DNA of 64,000 nucleotides from Motiliproteus sp965230735 (GCF_965230735.1 NZ_OZ246016.1:3162001-3226000); one strand, 5' to 3'; shown: positions 8,472 to 17,871, counted from the stretch's first letter. Notes: generated by a model from the letters alone, not told the origin. Numbers and translations are program-made.

Positions 8472-9359
8472 ATGTCGGTAGTGCTTGATTGGATAAGGGA
8501 CAACTTCTCGCTGTCGTTGGCATGGCTGCTATGCCTGCTCTACGGCATCGCTGTGTCCGTCATGATCGAGCCCGTCACCGAGCCGCTGGACTGGATCAGC
8601 CTGTTCACCGAAGGCTGCCTGATGCTGATGCCCGCCGTCGGCCTCTACCTGATTCGCGACCTGCGAAAACACCCGCAGGTATACGCACCACTGTTTATCG
8701 GCCTGACCCTGATTCTACTGGCACTGATGACCGATACGCTGGATGAGTTCGTCGACATGCCCGCGCTACTCAACGGCTTGGTTGAAGGCGCCTTTCAAGT
8801 CATCGGCTACCTGTCGTTTCTGGTCGGCCTGAAACGTTGGGCTGAGGTTGATGCCCAACAGATCGAACATCTTAGCCAACTCGCCACCACGGACTCCCTG
8901 ACCGGGATCTACAATCGACGATACTTTGTTGACGCCCTGAGCAAAGAAACCTATCGCAGCCGACGCTACCACGAAAAACTCTCGGTGATCCTGTTCGACA
9001 TCGACCGATTCAAGCAGGTCAACGACCGATTTGGTCACAATGTCGGAGATACGGTACTGATAGAGATCACCCACCGGGTTCGCGAAGTCATCCGCGACAG
9101 CGATCTACTGGCACGCTATGGTGGTGAAGAGTTCATGCTGCTGGCGCCCAACACCAGTGGACTAACCGCTACTCAGATGGCGGAAAAGATCCGTCTACAG
9201 CTGCAACAGAACGAGATACAGGGCGTCGGCACCATTACAGCCAGTTTCGGCGTCAGCGAGTACCGTAGCAACGAAGTCCCTCACGACCTGCTAACTCGAG
9301 TCGATCAGGCCCTCTATCGCGCCAAATCATCAGGCCGCAACACGGTGATCTTTCTTTGA
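8472..9359 (+). CDS. membrane-bound diguanylate cyclase (GGDEF)
   Basis: Predicted to make c-di-GMP from two GTP. 295 residues: about four N-terminal hydrophobic segments (roughly 13-32, 41-61, 71-88, 97-118) form a small membrane sensor of no recognised family. A GGDEF domain follows from about 135, with DSLTGIYNRR, FDIDRFKQVND and active-site GGEEF (217-221). The inhibitory I-site RxxD is intact (R208-D211), so product inhibition is expected. Monocistronic: 182 bases follow comF and cytochrome c is convergent. The signal sensed is unknown. Confidence 0.9.
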   Translation: MSVVLDWIRDNFSLSLAWLLCLLYGIAVSVMIEPVTEPLDWISLFTEGCLMLMPAVGLYLIRDLRKHPQVYAPLFIGLTLILLALMTDTLDEFVDMPALLNGLVEGAFQVIGYLSFLVGLKRWAEVDAQQIEHLSQLATTDSLTGIYNRRYFVDALSKETYRSRRYHEKLSVILFDIDRFKQVNDRFGHNVGDTVLIEITHRVREVIRDSDLLARYGGEEFMLLAPNTSGLTATQMAEKIRLQLQQNEIQGVGTITASFGVSEYRSNEVPHDLLTRVDQALYRAKSSGRNTVIFL

Positions 9360-9393
9360 TCGTTCCGCTGACGCACAGCGCTGCTCAATCAGG

Positions 9394-9858
9394 TTAGCGA
9401 CAAAACCGGTTATACATCTTTCGGTCTTTCTTGGCATGATCGGCGTCCCCCGCCTGCTCGGCACGCTTGATCGCAATCTGCCAATGATCGCAGGGCGGCG
9501 CAAAATCCTCTTCGAGGATATAGGTGGCAACTTTGCGCAACACGCCATCGGGCAACGGCATCGCCGGCATCAACCCCAGCTGGCTGACGGCCTCTCGATG
9601 GACCGCCGTCTCGATCGACGGCGACTTCACAAAGCTGACCATGTTATTCACAAACGCCTGATCATCCGCCACCTGCTTTTTGTAGCGTCGCTGAACGGCC
9701 CACATCGGCGGCCCCTTGGGCGGATCCAATGCCTGATCATGACAAGCGCTACAGGCTACGTAGAGTGTTTTACCCTCTTCGGCTTCGGGACTGAGCGCCT
9801 GAGCATTTCCAATCAGCAGCAGTGAGCTGATCGCTAGAGCAAACCTGGCCTTCATCAT
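9394..9858 (-). CDS. periplasmic c-type cytochrome
   Basis: Signal peptide MMKARFALAISSLLLIGNAQA, then a mature protein of about 135 residues with one haem-attachment motif CSACH and downstream MPAMPLP supplying Met ligands. The fold fits a small class I cytochrome c. The start at 9858 (ATGATG) follows a perfect AAGGAGG site; the longer frame to 9957 lacks one. The C-terminal part has a second Cys (PPCDHW) and a terminal FCR, possibly a disulphide. Electron-transfer partner is not evident from the neighbours. Confidence 0.88.
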   Translation of the reverse strand: MMKARFALAISSLLLIGNAQALSPEAEEGKTLYVACSACHDQALDPPKGPPMWAVQRRYKKQVADDQAFVNNMVSFVKSPSIETAVHREAVSQLGLMPAMPLPDGVLRKVATYILEEDFAPPCDHWQIAIKRAEQAGDADHAKKDRKMYNRFCR

Positions 9859-10044
9859 TGCACCCCTCCTTAAAACAATACCGACTAATTTAACACCTGC
9901 TAATTTTATTGCTATGACAATCGGCGACTGATTTCCGGAATTTCTGACCTTGATCAAACTGCCCTCATCTCGCGGCTTCTGGTACTCTAGCGCACCTGTT
10001 TTTCTTTACCCCCCATCCTCACCACTCAAGCCGGATAGTCGTTG

Positions 10045-11040
10045 ATGTCGCTGGATAGCCAACACCCTTACGATGCTCTAAGCCCCGATGCCGTGATCGA
10101 TGCGGTCGAGTCGGCCGGATTTTGGTCCGATGCCCGGGTCTTCGCGCTGAACAGTTACGAAAACCGGGTCTATCAGGTGGGGATCGAAGAGGGCGAACCG
10201 CTGATCGCCAAGTTCTACCGCCCCGAACGCTGGAGCGAGGCGCAGATTCTGGAGGAGCACCGCTTCACCCAGGCGCTGGCCGATAACCACATCCCGGTGA
10301 TCGCGCCGATCCGTAACGCCGACGGCAACAGTCTGTTCGAGCACGGCGGGTTTCAGTTTGCCCTGTTTGCCCGTCGCGGGGGTCACGCGCCGGAGCTGGA
10401 TAACCTCGATAACCTCTATGTGCTGGGACGTACCCTGGGACGCATCCACCTGCAGGGCGCCGCCAAGCCGTTCGAACACCGCCCGACGCTGGACACCCAG
10501 AGCTTTGGTCATGCCTCACGGGAGTTCCTGCTCGACAACAACTGGCTGCCAAAGCATTACGCCAGCGATTATCAACACCTGACTGCTGAACTGCTTGAGC
10601 TGATCGAGCAGCGCTTTGCCGATATCGAGCAGCTGCGCCTGATCCGCCTGCACGGCGACTGCCACCCCGGCAATATTCTCTGGAGGGATGACGCGCCCCA
10701 TTTTGTCGACTTTGACGACTGCCGCAGCGGTCCGGCGATTCAGGATCTGTGGATGCTGATCAGCGGCGACCAGCAACAGCAACGGCTGCAGATGAGCGAA
10801 ATTATCGAGGGCTACGAAGAGTTCCAGCCATTTGACCGCCGTGAGCTGGCGCTGATCGAGCCACTCAGGGCACTGCGGATCATGCACTACAGCGCCTGGC
10901 TGGCACGGCGCTGGCAGGACCCGGCCTTCCCGCTGCATTTTCCCTGGTTCAACTCCGAGTCCTACTGGATGGAGCACCTGATGGAGCTGACCGAACTGCG
11001 CAGCACCATTCAGGCCGAACCGTTGCAGTTGGGTGGCTGA
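10045..11040 (+). CDS. srkA: stress response kinase A (YihE family)
   Basis: Ser/Thr kinase of the aminoglycoside phosphotransferase/choline kinase fold, 331 residues. In E. coli, SrkA (YihE) protects cells from MazEF-linked death during stress. Landmarks: LNSYENRVYQVG, LIAKFYRPERWS (ATP-binding Lys), RLHGDCHPGNILW (catalytic HGDxHxxN) and HFVDFDDCRSGPA (metal-binding D). The ATG at 10045 is preferred; a TTG immediately upstream is in frame. The stop and the trmO start are one base apart, implying co-translation. Confidence 0.92.
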   Translation: MSLDSQHPYDALSPDAVIDAVESAGFWSDARVFALNSYENRVYQVGIEEGEPLIAKFYRPERWSEAQILEEHRFTQALADNHIPVIAPIRNADGNSLFEHGGFQFALFARRGGHAPELDNLDNLYVLGRTLGRIHLQGAAKPFEHRPTLDTQSFGHASREFLLDNNWLPKHYASDYQHLTAELLELIEQRFADIEQLRLIRLHGDCHPGNILWRDDAPHFVDFDDCRSGPAIQDLWMLISGDQQQQRLQMSEIIEGYEEFQPFDRRELALIEPLRALRIMHYSAWLARRWQDPAFPLHFPWFNSESYWMEHLMELTELRSTIQAEPLQLGG

Positions 11041-11041
11041 G

Positions 11042-11749
11042 ATGAGCACTGTCGACATGACGCCGATCGGAACCCTGCACTCCTGCTTCAAGGAAAAGTT
11101 CGGCATCCCGCGTCAACCGGGGCTGGCCAATACCGCCCGGGCTGAACTACGCCTTGAGAACGAGTTTGCGACCATGGACGCCGTACGCGGGCTCGAGCAG
11201 TGCAGCCACGTCTGGGTGCTGTTTCTGTTCAGCGAACACCTGGATCGTGGCTGGACGCCGCTGGTACGCCCACCGCGATCCGGCGGTGGTAAAGTCGGCG
11301 TGTTTGCCACCCGGTCCACCTTCCGACCCAACCCGATCGGCATGTCGGTGGTCAAGCTGGAGCGGATCGAGAACCGTAACGGCCAACCGGTGCTGCACCT
11401 GAGCGGGGTCGATATCCTCGACGGCACCCCGGTGTTGGATATCAAACCCTACCTGCCCTACGCCGATCGACTGGAGCAGGCCGACTATCCTTACGCGCCC
11501 GATGGCCAGAAAACCACATTGGACGTTGTCTTCAGCGAACAAGCGCAGCAACAGTTGTCTAAGGATTCAGCGGCGGCTCAGCTTCAGCAGCTGATCATCG
11601 ATGTGCTGAGCTGTGACCCCAGGCCGACCCACCGTCGTAAACGCGACGATAATCGGGTCTACGGCACCCTGCTGGAGCAATACAATGTACGCTGGCAGAT
11701 ACAGGACAGCCACATCGATGTCCTCAGCATCGACCCGGCAACCGACTAG
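11042..11749 (+). CDS. trmO: tRNA (N6-threonylcarbamoyladenosine-37-N6)-methyltransferase
   Basis: Methylates t6A37 to m6t6A37 in tRNA-Thr anticodon loops using SAM. 235 residues with the TrmO N-terminal beta-barrel: TPIGTLHSCFKEKFGIPRQPG, LEQCSHVWVLFLF, FATRSTFRPNPIGMS, GVDILDGTPVLDIKPYLPY. A C-terminal domain with RPTHRRKRD follows, as in full-length E. coli TsaA/TrmO. The ATG at 11042 immediately follows the srkA stop. A second, shorter UPF0066-type gene lies at 49660, with a different N-terminus and no C-terminal domain. Confidence 0.93.
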   Translation: MSTVDMTPIGTLHSCFKEKFGIPRQPGLANTARAELRLENEFATMDAVRGLEQCSHVWVLFLFSEHLDRGWTPLVRPPRSGGGKVGVFATRSTFRPNPIGMSVVKLERIENRNGQPVLHLSGVDILDGTPVLDIKPYLPYADRLEQADYPYAPDGQKTTLDVVFSEQAQQQLSKDSAAAQLQQLIIDVLSCDPRPTHRRKRDDNRVYGTLLEQYNVRWQIQDSHIDVLSIDPATD

Positions 11750-11769
11750 ACCAAGCCGACAAAACGCCG

Positions 11770-11813
11770 CGGACTAACACCACAGAAAAGCACCACGGAC
11801 TAACACCACGGAA
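11770..11813. repeat. 26-bp-period direct repeat upstream of the exported protein gene
   Basis: Two copies of CGGACTAACACCACRGAA begin at 11770 and 11796, just before the start codon at 11821. The second copy sits where a ribosome-binding site would be expected, and no strong Shine-Dalgarno is seen. The cause is probably a small local duplication; a regulatory role is possible but unsupported. Confidence 0.6.
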
Positions 11814-11820
11814 CAACGCC

Positions 11821-12282
11821 ATGAACCAAGCGCTTCAATCACTTCGTCTGCGGATCTCAGCCCTGCTGCTGGCCGTTTTCCTGCCGTTGTCACCGCTGCA
11901 GGCGGAAACCCAGCCCCAACCGGACGCCGATCTGCTGCAGATCGAGCAGGCCCGGGCGCTGATCGCCGAGGTGCTCAACAATATCGATTGGGAACTGCTG
12001 TTGCGCGTGCAGCAGAACCTGCTCAGCAACATGGACCTGCTGGTCCCCTACACCCAGGAATACCTGCAGTGTCTGGAAGCAGAAGGACTGGTCCACGATG
12101 ATCAGCCGCTGTCGTTGCAACTGCTGATGCAGCAGGCCGGACAGGCTTCGAACCGTTGCAAGGTGATCGTACAGTCGCTGCTCGGCCAGCTGAATTTCGA
12201 CATCAGTGCCGAGGAGTTTGAGCAGGGGCTGAGTCCGGAATACCGTCAGCAGTACCGCGAGATGCTCGAACAGAGCCTCTGA
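11821..12282 (+). CDS. secreted helical protein of unknown function
   Basis: 153 residues. A clear signal peptide ends near SPLQAE (about residue 30). The mature part is Leu/Gln-rich and predicted all-helical, with two Cys (LQCLEAEG and NRCKVIV) that could form a disulphide in the periplasm. I do not recognise a family. It lies between trmO and rlmD on the same strand, 31 bases before rlmD. The start is set by the signal peptide; ribosome-binding site is poor. Confidence 0.75.
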   Translation: MNQALQSLRLRISALLLAVFLPLSPLQAETQPQPDADLLQIEQARALIAEVLNNIDWELLLRVQQNLLSNMDLLVPYTQEYLQCLEAEGLVHDDQPLSLQLLMQQAGQASNRCKVIVQSLLGQLNFDISAEEFEQGLSPEYRQQYREMLEQSL

Positions 12283-12313
12283 ACACTTACTCCAGACCGG
12301 ACGCTCAGTTTCC

Positions 12314-13711
12314 ATGGCCCGATTTTCCCGCTCCGGCTCTAAACGCCGCTTTTACCAACCGCCCGCCAAATCCCAAACTGTCGTTGACGAGAGTCCGTTC
12401 GAGATCCAAGTCGAGCGACTGAGTCACGATGGCCGCGGTCTGGCCAAGCGCGGCGGCAAGACCCTATTCATCGACGGTGCACTTCCCGGTGAACGGGTTC
12501 AGGCTCGCTATAGCCAACGCAAGAGTAAATTTGACCAGGCCGTCACCCTGCAGGTCATCGAGCCGAGTCCTGATCGGGTCGAGCCCGACTGCCCCCACTA
12601 CCAGCACTGCGGCGGCTGCCAACTGCAGCACCTGCGATCTGAGGCCCAGATTCAAGCCAAGCAGCAGCAGGCGTTGGACCAACTTCGTCGAATCGGCGGC
12701 GTCGAACCGGAGCAGCAGCTAGCGCCGCTGGATGGCCCCCACTGGCACTACCGTCGCCGGGCCCGTCTGGGTATTTTCAAGCCCAAGGGCAACAACCCGT
12801 TATCGCTGGGCTTTCGTCGGGCCCAAAGCAACAAACTGACCCCCATCACCCAGTGCGCGGTGCTCGATCCCAGAGCCAACCAACTGATCACCTCGCTCAA
12901 TTCCCTGCTCAATCAACTCCAGCAGCCGCTGGCGATCAGCCATCTGGAACTCTGCCTCGGTGACACCCGGCAAGCGCTGCTGGTTCGCCACCCCCGCCCT
13001 CTGCTGGAAGCCGATCGGCAAGCGCTGTCGAGGCTATGCCAACAACAGCAGTGGCAGCTGTTTCTGCAGCCCGGCGGCGCCGACAGCCTGCACTGGTCCG
13101 AACGCGACGAGCCGACCGACAGCCTCAGTTATCGATTACCGGGCAACGATGATCAACCGGGCCTGGAACTGGCTTTTGCGCCGGGCGACTTCACCCAGAT
13201 CAATGCCGATATCAATCGCGACATGGTTCAGTTGGCGATGGAGCTGCTTGCGCCCGAGCCACAGGACCGGATACTCGACCTGTTCTGTGGTCTGGGGAAT
13301 TTCACCCTGGCACTGGCCCGCCAAGCCGGCGAGGTGGTCGGCGTCGAAGCGGTCGAGTCGATGGTGCAGCGGGGGCGTGATAATGCCGCCCGCAACGGCT
13401 GCAGCAACGCCAGCTTCCATGCCGCCGATCTGACCCAGCCGATCCAGCAGCTGCCCTGGTACGGCCAGGGTTTCAACAAGGTACTGCTGGACCCGCCCCG
13501 TGCCGGGGCCGCCGAGCTGATCGAACCGCTATGCCGACTCCGACCCGAGCAGATTCTGTATATCTCCTGCGATCCGGCGACCCTGGCCCGTGATGCCGGG
13601 ATGCTGGCGACACAGGGTTATCAACTGCGGCAATGGGGTGTCATGAACATGTTCCCTCACACCACCCACGTGGAATCCATTGCACTGTTCCAACGCCAAA
13701 GCCGACGTTAA
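12314..13711 (+). CDS. rlmD: 23S rRNA (uracil-1939-C5)-methyltransferase
   Basis: SAM-dependent RNA m5U methyltransferase, 465 residues. N-terminal TRAM domain (FEIQVERLSHDGRGLAKRGG), then a [4Fe-4S] cluster region CPHYQHCGGCQLQHL with a further Cys near TQCAVLD, the motif LDLFCGLGNFTLALA for SAM binding, LLDPPRAGA, and the catalytic nucleophile in ILYISCDPATLARD. The C-terminus (MFPHTTHVESIALF) is typical of the RumA/RlmD group. Assignment to RlmD over RlmC/TrmA rests on the TRAM domain and cluster motif. Confidence 0.95.
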   Translation: MARFSRSGSKRRFYQPPAKSQTVVDESPFEIQVERLSHDGRGLAKRGGKTLFIDGALPGERVQARYSQRKSKFDQAVTLQVIEPSPDRVEPDCPHYQHCGGCQLQHLRSEAQIQAKQQQALDQLRRIGGVEPEQQLAPLDGPHWHYRRRARLGIFKPKGNNPLSLGFRRAQSNKLTPITQCAVLDPRANQLITSLNSLLNQLQQPLAISHLELCLGDTRQALLVRHPRPLLEADRQALSRLCQQQQWQLFLQPGGADSLHWSERDEPTDSLSYRLPGNDDQPGLELAFAPGDFTQINADINRDMVQLAMELLAPEPQDRILDLFCGLGNFTLALARQAGEVVGVEAVESMVQRGRDNAARNGCSNASFHAADLTQPIQQLPWYGQGFNKVLLDPPRAGAAELIEPLCRLRPEQILYISCDPATLARDAGMLATQGYQLRQWGVMNMFPHTTHVESIALFQRQSRR

Positions 13712-13909
13712 AGATCCTTGTCATTTCGCCGACTTAGTAAAGATCCGTGGGCTTTGTTAATTCGCCCACCGTCTCCGGCATGTTCTTCCACAAAACAACA
13801 TGGCTGAATTCACGGAGGCTGGCACTGTCCAACCGGGCAGTGCCGACGCGACTCAGCGTCAATCGATTTACCCGCCGGGTTGATTGCAGTAACCCTTTAG
13901 GATCCGCCG

Positions 13910-14572
13910 ATGGCCGACGACGACAAGAACGACGAAAAAGCTGAACTTTCTCCCGAGGAGCGCCTTGCCAAGCTGGAGAAAGGGCGCAAGTTCAGCTGGA
14001 TAGCAATCGTCCTGCTATTGCTGCTGGTGCTGGGTGAAGCGGGCTGGATCTTTATGATCTCCACCCAGGGACCGGACCCCCGTATCAGTGAGCACGAGGA
14101 GCGGATGGATCGTTTCACCCGCCAGCTCAAGGATATGGAGGCGGACTACGAAACCTCTCAGGCCTACAACGAGGATGCCAAGCGGCTCGAAGGCAAACTG
14201 GATCGGATCATGGAAACGGTCCAACTCAACAACTTCAACACCCTGCGTGCACTGATGGTCGAGCAGGAGATGAGCTACCAGCAGTTCTTGGTGGTGTTAC
14301 AGCAGGGGATGTACGACATTTCCCGGATGGTGCCCGGGTCACGCACCTGGTACGAAGTCTACAAGGGCGACCTGGATATCGTGATTGAGGATAGCGAAGC
14401 CCGTAGCGAAAAGCTGGCTCAGGATATCGTCAAGTTACCGCCGCCCAGGCCGGCCGCCAAGGACAAGACCGCGAGCACCGCAGATCCGCGTCCCGACAGT
14501 ACCCCCAACCGTTTGCCGGTCGAGGATATCCGCTCCCAGTTAAACCTCGAGGCGGAATTCAACACCCAATAA
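13910..14572 (+). CDS. single-pass membrane protein with coiled coil, unknown function
   Basis: 220 residues, not recognised. Short acidic/basic cytoplasmic N-terminus (about 34 residues, K/D/E-rich), one strong transmembrane helix (WIAIVLLLLLVLGEAGWIFMI, roughly 37-57), then a charged extracytoplasmic region predicted to be coiled coil (about 65-130). A proline-rich, disordered C-terminus (PPPRPAAKDK) follows. Topology N-in/C-out is inferred from the positive residues before the helix. It is separated from rlmD by 198 bases and is convergent with the aldo/keto reductase (7-base gap). Confidence 0.75.
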   Translation: MADDDKNDEKAELSPEERLAKLEKGRKFSWIAIVLLLLLVLGEAGWIFMISTQGPDPRISEHEERMDRFTRQLKDMEADYETSQAYNEDAKRLEGKLDRIMETVQLNNFNTLRALMVEQEMSYQQFLVVLQQGMYDISRMVPGSRTWYEVYKGDLDIVIEDSEARSEKLAQDIVKLPPPRPAAKDKTASTADPRPDSTPNRLPVEDIRSQLNLEAEFNTQ

Positions 14573-14579
14573 CGCCGGT

Positions 14580-15575
14580 TCAATCCCGCTCCGAGTCGAT
14601 ACTGGCCATTACCGGCTCGCTATAGCGCGCGCCGGCGACCCGTTCATCGTTGATCGCCTGATCCAATAGTTGACACTGCGCCTGGGTCAGCTGAAGTTGA
14701 GCGGCTTCAAAATTCTCCGCCATATGATCCAGGCGACAGGTCCCCGGAATCGGTATCAGCGGCTGTTCGCTACCGGCCAATAACCAGGCCAGCGACAGCT
14801 GCGCTTTGCTGCATCCCAGCTCATCAGCCAGCTGCTGCAACGGCTCCAGCAGTTTCAGATTGGTCGCAAAATTGTCCGGTTCAAATCGTGGTCGTGCGAT
14901 ACCCAGTCGGATATCGCCGTCGTCAAAACCTGACAGATCGGTGGCCGATCCGGCCAGAAAGCCCCGCCCCAAGGGCGCAAAAGGGACAAAGGTAATTCCC
15001 AGCTCGGCACAGGTGGGCAACACCGCACGCTCCGGCGTCCGTGACCAGAGCGAGTACTCAGACTGCACCGCGCTGATCTCAAACTCCCGGTGTCCCCGGC
15101 GGATGGTCTCGGCACAGACTTCCGACAGCCCGATCGCCTGTATCTTGCCCTCCCGGACCAGCTCACCCAACGCACCAACACTCTCCTCCACCGGCACCTG
15201 CGGGTCCAATCGATGCAGGTAATAGAGATCGATCACTTCGGTGTCGAGTCGCTGCAGGCTCTTTTCGCATTCACGCCGTAGCACTTCGGGGCGTCCATTA
15301 ACCTGAGGAGCCCCATCATCACCGCGAAACAGGCCGCCTTTGGAGGCCAGCACAAACTGATCACGAAACGGCTTCAGCTGCCGACCGATCAGGCATTCGC
15401 TGTCACCATGACCATAGATTGCCGCGCTATCGAACAGCCGGTAGCCCTGCTCCAACGCCTCCGGCAGCAACCGCTCCCGGGCCTCGGCACTTGCCTGGCC
15501 ATAGCCGGACGACAGATTCATGCAGCCCAAACCGATCGGCGGCAGCTCGAACGGCCCCAGTTTAACAAGTTCCAT
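14580..15575 (-). CDS. aldo/keto reductase
   Basis: NADPH-dependent (beta/alpha)8 oxidoreductase, 331 residues. The catalytic tetrad is visible: FDSAAIYG (Asp, Tyr), LASKGG (Lys) and YYLHRLDP (His). GKIQAIGLSEV and PIPGTCRLDHMAEN are typical of the YakC/AKR13-like group. The start at 15575 is chosen because GGAG lies five to eight bases upstream and family homology begins there. Substrate unknown. Downstream of it 240 bases carry no gene. Confidence 0.9.
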   Translation of the reverse strand: MELVKLGPFELPPIGLGCMNLSSGYGQASAEARERLLPEALEQGYRLFDSAAIYGHGDSECLIGRQLKPFRDQFVLASKGGLFRGDDGAPQVNGRPEVLRRECEKSLQRLDTEVIDLYYLHRLDPQVPVEESVGALGELVREGKIQAIGLSEVCAETIRRGHREFEISAVQSEYSLWSRTPERAVLPTCAELGITFVPFAPLGRGFLAGSATDLSGFDDGDIRLGIARPRFEPDNFATNLKLLEPLQQLADELGCSKAQLSLAWLLAGSEQPLIPIPGTCRLDHMAENFEAAQLQLTQAQCQLLDQAINDERVAGARYSEPVMASIDSERD

Positions 15576-15815
15576 ACAACTCCATTCGTGACTGGATGAG
15601 TTAGGTTTCGCTATCAGCCCGGCCGGGTTCAATTGCCCTGGCGAGCCGACTTAAGGCGGTCATTTTGTCGGACCTCAGGGCCGCGAACAACCTTCAAGAA
15701 CGGCACCATGGCGACAGAGCATTGTCCTGCAGCCCACTTTTCCGTGGTTCACTATCCTGTAGGTGACTATTACAGAAGATAACGGTATAAATAATTTATC
15801 AGACCGGTTGACCTA

Positions 15816-16991
15816 TTAGGGCGCAGGTGGCCGCAAGCGCAACAGTTTACCGCTGTCGGTGGAAAGGTAGAGCCAGCCTTCGGGCCCCTGTAGCAACGAG
15901 CGAATTCGTTCACCCAGTTGCGTCAGCAGACGCTGCTCCTCAATAACGTTACCCTGTGGGTCCAACACCAATCGGTTCAGATGCTGAAGTTTCAGCGCAC
16001 CAGCGAACAGATTTCCGCGCCAGCCGTCGAAGGCCTCCCCCTGATAAAACAGCAGACTGCTCGGTGCGATGGAGGGAATATAGACCTTGGCCGGCTGCTC
16101 GGTACCTTCCCGATGGGTACCTTCGCCAACCTGCAATGGGGCCCAGTACTCCTTGCCGTAGGACACCAGCGGCCAGCCGTAGTTGGCTCCGGGCAGGATC
16201 AGGTTTAACTCGTCCCCTCCCCGTGGACCATGTTCGATCGCCCACAGCCGTTGCGTTAGCGGATCAAAAGCCAGTCCCTGCGGATTACGGTGCCCATAGC
16301 TCCAGATCTGCGGCAGCGCATCACTGCGCCCCTGAAACGGATTATCCTGCGGCACCGAGCCATCAAGATTGAGCCGCAAAATACTGCCGGCATGGGTACC
16401 CAGATCCTGCCCGTTGGGACGCTCTCCCCGATCACCCACGGAGAAGAACAGGTGTCCCTGCCCATCGAAGGCGATACGACTACCGTAGTGACGATCGCTC
16501 GAACCGGCCGAGCGGGTCACCAGCAGATCCTGCCAATCCACCAGCTGCAGCCCCTGCAATCGGGCCCGCGCCAGGGTGGTTACCCCGCCTCCGCTCTGGG
16601 GCTTGCTGTAGGTAAAGAACAGCCAGAGCTGGGTATTGTCGCCCATCGGCATCGAACTCTGCTGATCCGGCCCGGACACCAGATCCAGCAGACCGCCCTG
16701 TCCGGATGCCCGCACACGGGGAGCACCACTGACCTCACTCAAACGGCCGCTCTGCAAATCCAATAAACGGACCCGCCCGTTACGCTGACTTAACAGCAGT
16801 CGCTGCGGCCCAACCCAGGCCATCCCCCAGGTAACGCCCAGCCCGTCCGCCAGCTGTTCGACCACGAAAGCCTGGCCTTGGTGTTGATCCTTCAACAGTA
16901 CCTGTGCCTGGGAGAACGGCGATAACAGCAGCGCTATCAACAGCGCTCCCGAACACCCCAACCTCCTGGCCACCCTACTTGCGTCAACCAT
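15816..16991 (-). CDS. yliI: PQQ-dependent aldose sugar dehydrogenase, periplasmic
   Basis: Six-bladed beta-propeller sugar dehydrogenase (YliI/Asd family) oxidising aldoses with PQQ in the periplasm. About 391 residues with an N-terminal signal sequence (LLIALLLSPFSQAQV). Family landmarks: GVTWGMAW, RNGRVRLLDL, GSRIAFDGQGHLFFSVGDRG, SYGHRNPQGLAFDP, WAIEHGPRGGDELN and GANYGWPLVSYG. The start at 16991 overlaps the CPXCG gene by eight bases. PQQ biosynthesis genes are not in the window, so the enzyme may depend on genes elsewhere or on environmental PQQ. Confidence 0.9.
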   Translation of the reverse strand: MVDASRVARRLGCSGALLIALLLSPFSQAQVLLKDQHQGQAFVVEQLADGLGVTWGMAWVGPQRLLLSQRNGRVRLLDLQSGRLSEVSGAPRVRASGQGGLLDLVSGPDQQSSMPMGDNTQLWLFFTYSKPQSGGGVTTLARARLQGLQLVDWQDLLVTRSAGSSDRHYGSRIAFDGQGHLFFSVGDRGERPNGQDLGTHAGSILRLNLDGSVPQDNPFQGRSDALPQIWSYGHRNPQGLAFDPLTQRLWAIEHGPRGGDELNLILPGANYGWPLVSYGKEYWAPLQVGEGTHREGTEQPAKVYIPSIAPSSLLFYQGEAFDGWRGNLFAGALKLQHLNRLVLDPQGNVIEEQRLLTQLGERIRSLLQGPEGWLYLSTDSGKLLRLRPPAP

Positions 16992-17187
16992 TCTCCTGCT
17001 CCAACTCAAACTCAACACAATATTGCCCCTGTTCATCCAGACGCAACTGCACCAGAATCGGCTGACAGCAGCGCTGGCAGTCTTCGATATAGCTCTGCTC
17101 GGTCATCGATGGATCTACGAGAAACAGCTGCCCACTGCCACAGTAGGGACAGTGTCCGGATTGTTCGATCAAGTCACCCATGCTCAT
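16984..17187 (-). CDS. CPXCG-motif cysteine-rich small protein
   Basis: 67-residue protein with a zinc-ribbon: HCPYCGSGQ near the N-terminus and DCQRCCQPI about 23 residues later, matching the 'CPXCG motif-containing cysteine-rich protein' family of unknown function. The start at 17187 has GGGAGG at good spacing. Its end overlaps the dehydrogenase start by eight bases, so the two are likely one transcript, although a functional link is not obvious. Divergent from the gene at 17360. Confidence 0.85.
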   Translation of the reverse strand: MSMGDLIEQSGHCPYCGSGQLFLVDPSMTEQSYIEDCQRCCQPILVQLRLDEQGQYCVEFELEQENG

Positions 17188-17359
17188 TCTCCGCCTCCCG
17201 ACGATAAAGAAAAACTGATGGCGTAACACCACCAGAATCGGCTTCTTTGTCCCCCAATTCGACCCTTCCCTTAGCTTAGTCGGATATGCTGGTGCGGATC
17301 GGCTATAATGCTCTGTCAGCCGAACCGAAATTGGACCCAACAGCCGTCATACCCTCGTC

Positions 17360-17680
17360 ATGAAGCACCGCCCCAGCAAAGCTGAAATTCGCGCCGAACT
17401 TAACCAGCAGGTTAAGGAGTTTCTCGAGCGCGGAGGACAGATCAAAGAGTTCGATGCCGGAGTCAGCGGCTTTGCCGATGGTCAGTTTCATCGCACGGGC
17501 GGCTTTATCGAACGCCCTAAAGATACCCGTACCCCGGTCAATGAAGTGGTTGCCCGGATCGAGTCCCGTCGTCATAGAAAGCATCTGGCGGTTCGAACCC
17601 AGCGCACCAGCAAACCGCAGAAAAAACTGCTCTACGATGATTTCGGCGAACCGCTACGCTGGGTCTGGACCGAAGACTGA
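17360..17680 (+). CDS. small basic protein with SutA-like FLxRGGxI motif
   Basis: 106 residues, highly charged, no membrane segment. The N-terminal KEFLERGGQIKEFDAG resembles the FLxRGGxI/V segment of Pseudomonas SutA, an RNA-polymerase-associated regulator. The remainder differs: it lacks the acidic N-terminal arm and has a basic RRHRKHLAVRTQRTSKPQKK stretch. I therefore call only motif resemblance. It could bind nucleic acid. Divergent from the CPXCG gene with 172 bases between starts. Confidence 0.7.
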   Translation: MKHRPSKAEIRAELNQQVKEFLERGGQIKEFDAGVSGFADGQFHRTGGFIERPKDTRTPVNEVVARIESRRHRKHLAVRTQRTSKPQKKLLYDDFGEPLRWVWTED

Positions 17681-17871
17681 CAACGGCGGTTACACCAACA
17701 CCCATCAAATCCCTCTGTGTTGCGAGCACCGGCCGGTTCAGCTCGCCCAGCAGTCAATTCAGCGGATCAGTACCGAAGTCGTAGCCAACCGACCCGATCG
17801 AACCATTGTCGCCCTTACCTCCCGAGCCCTAAGCTGAGCGAAAACCCTGTTCAAACTATCCGGGAGTTATC

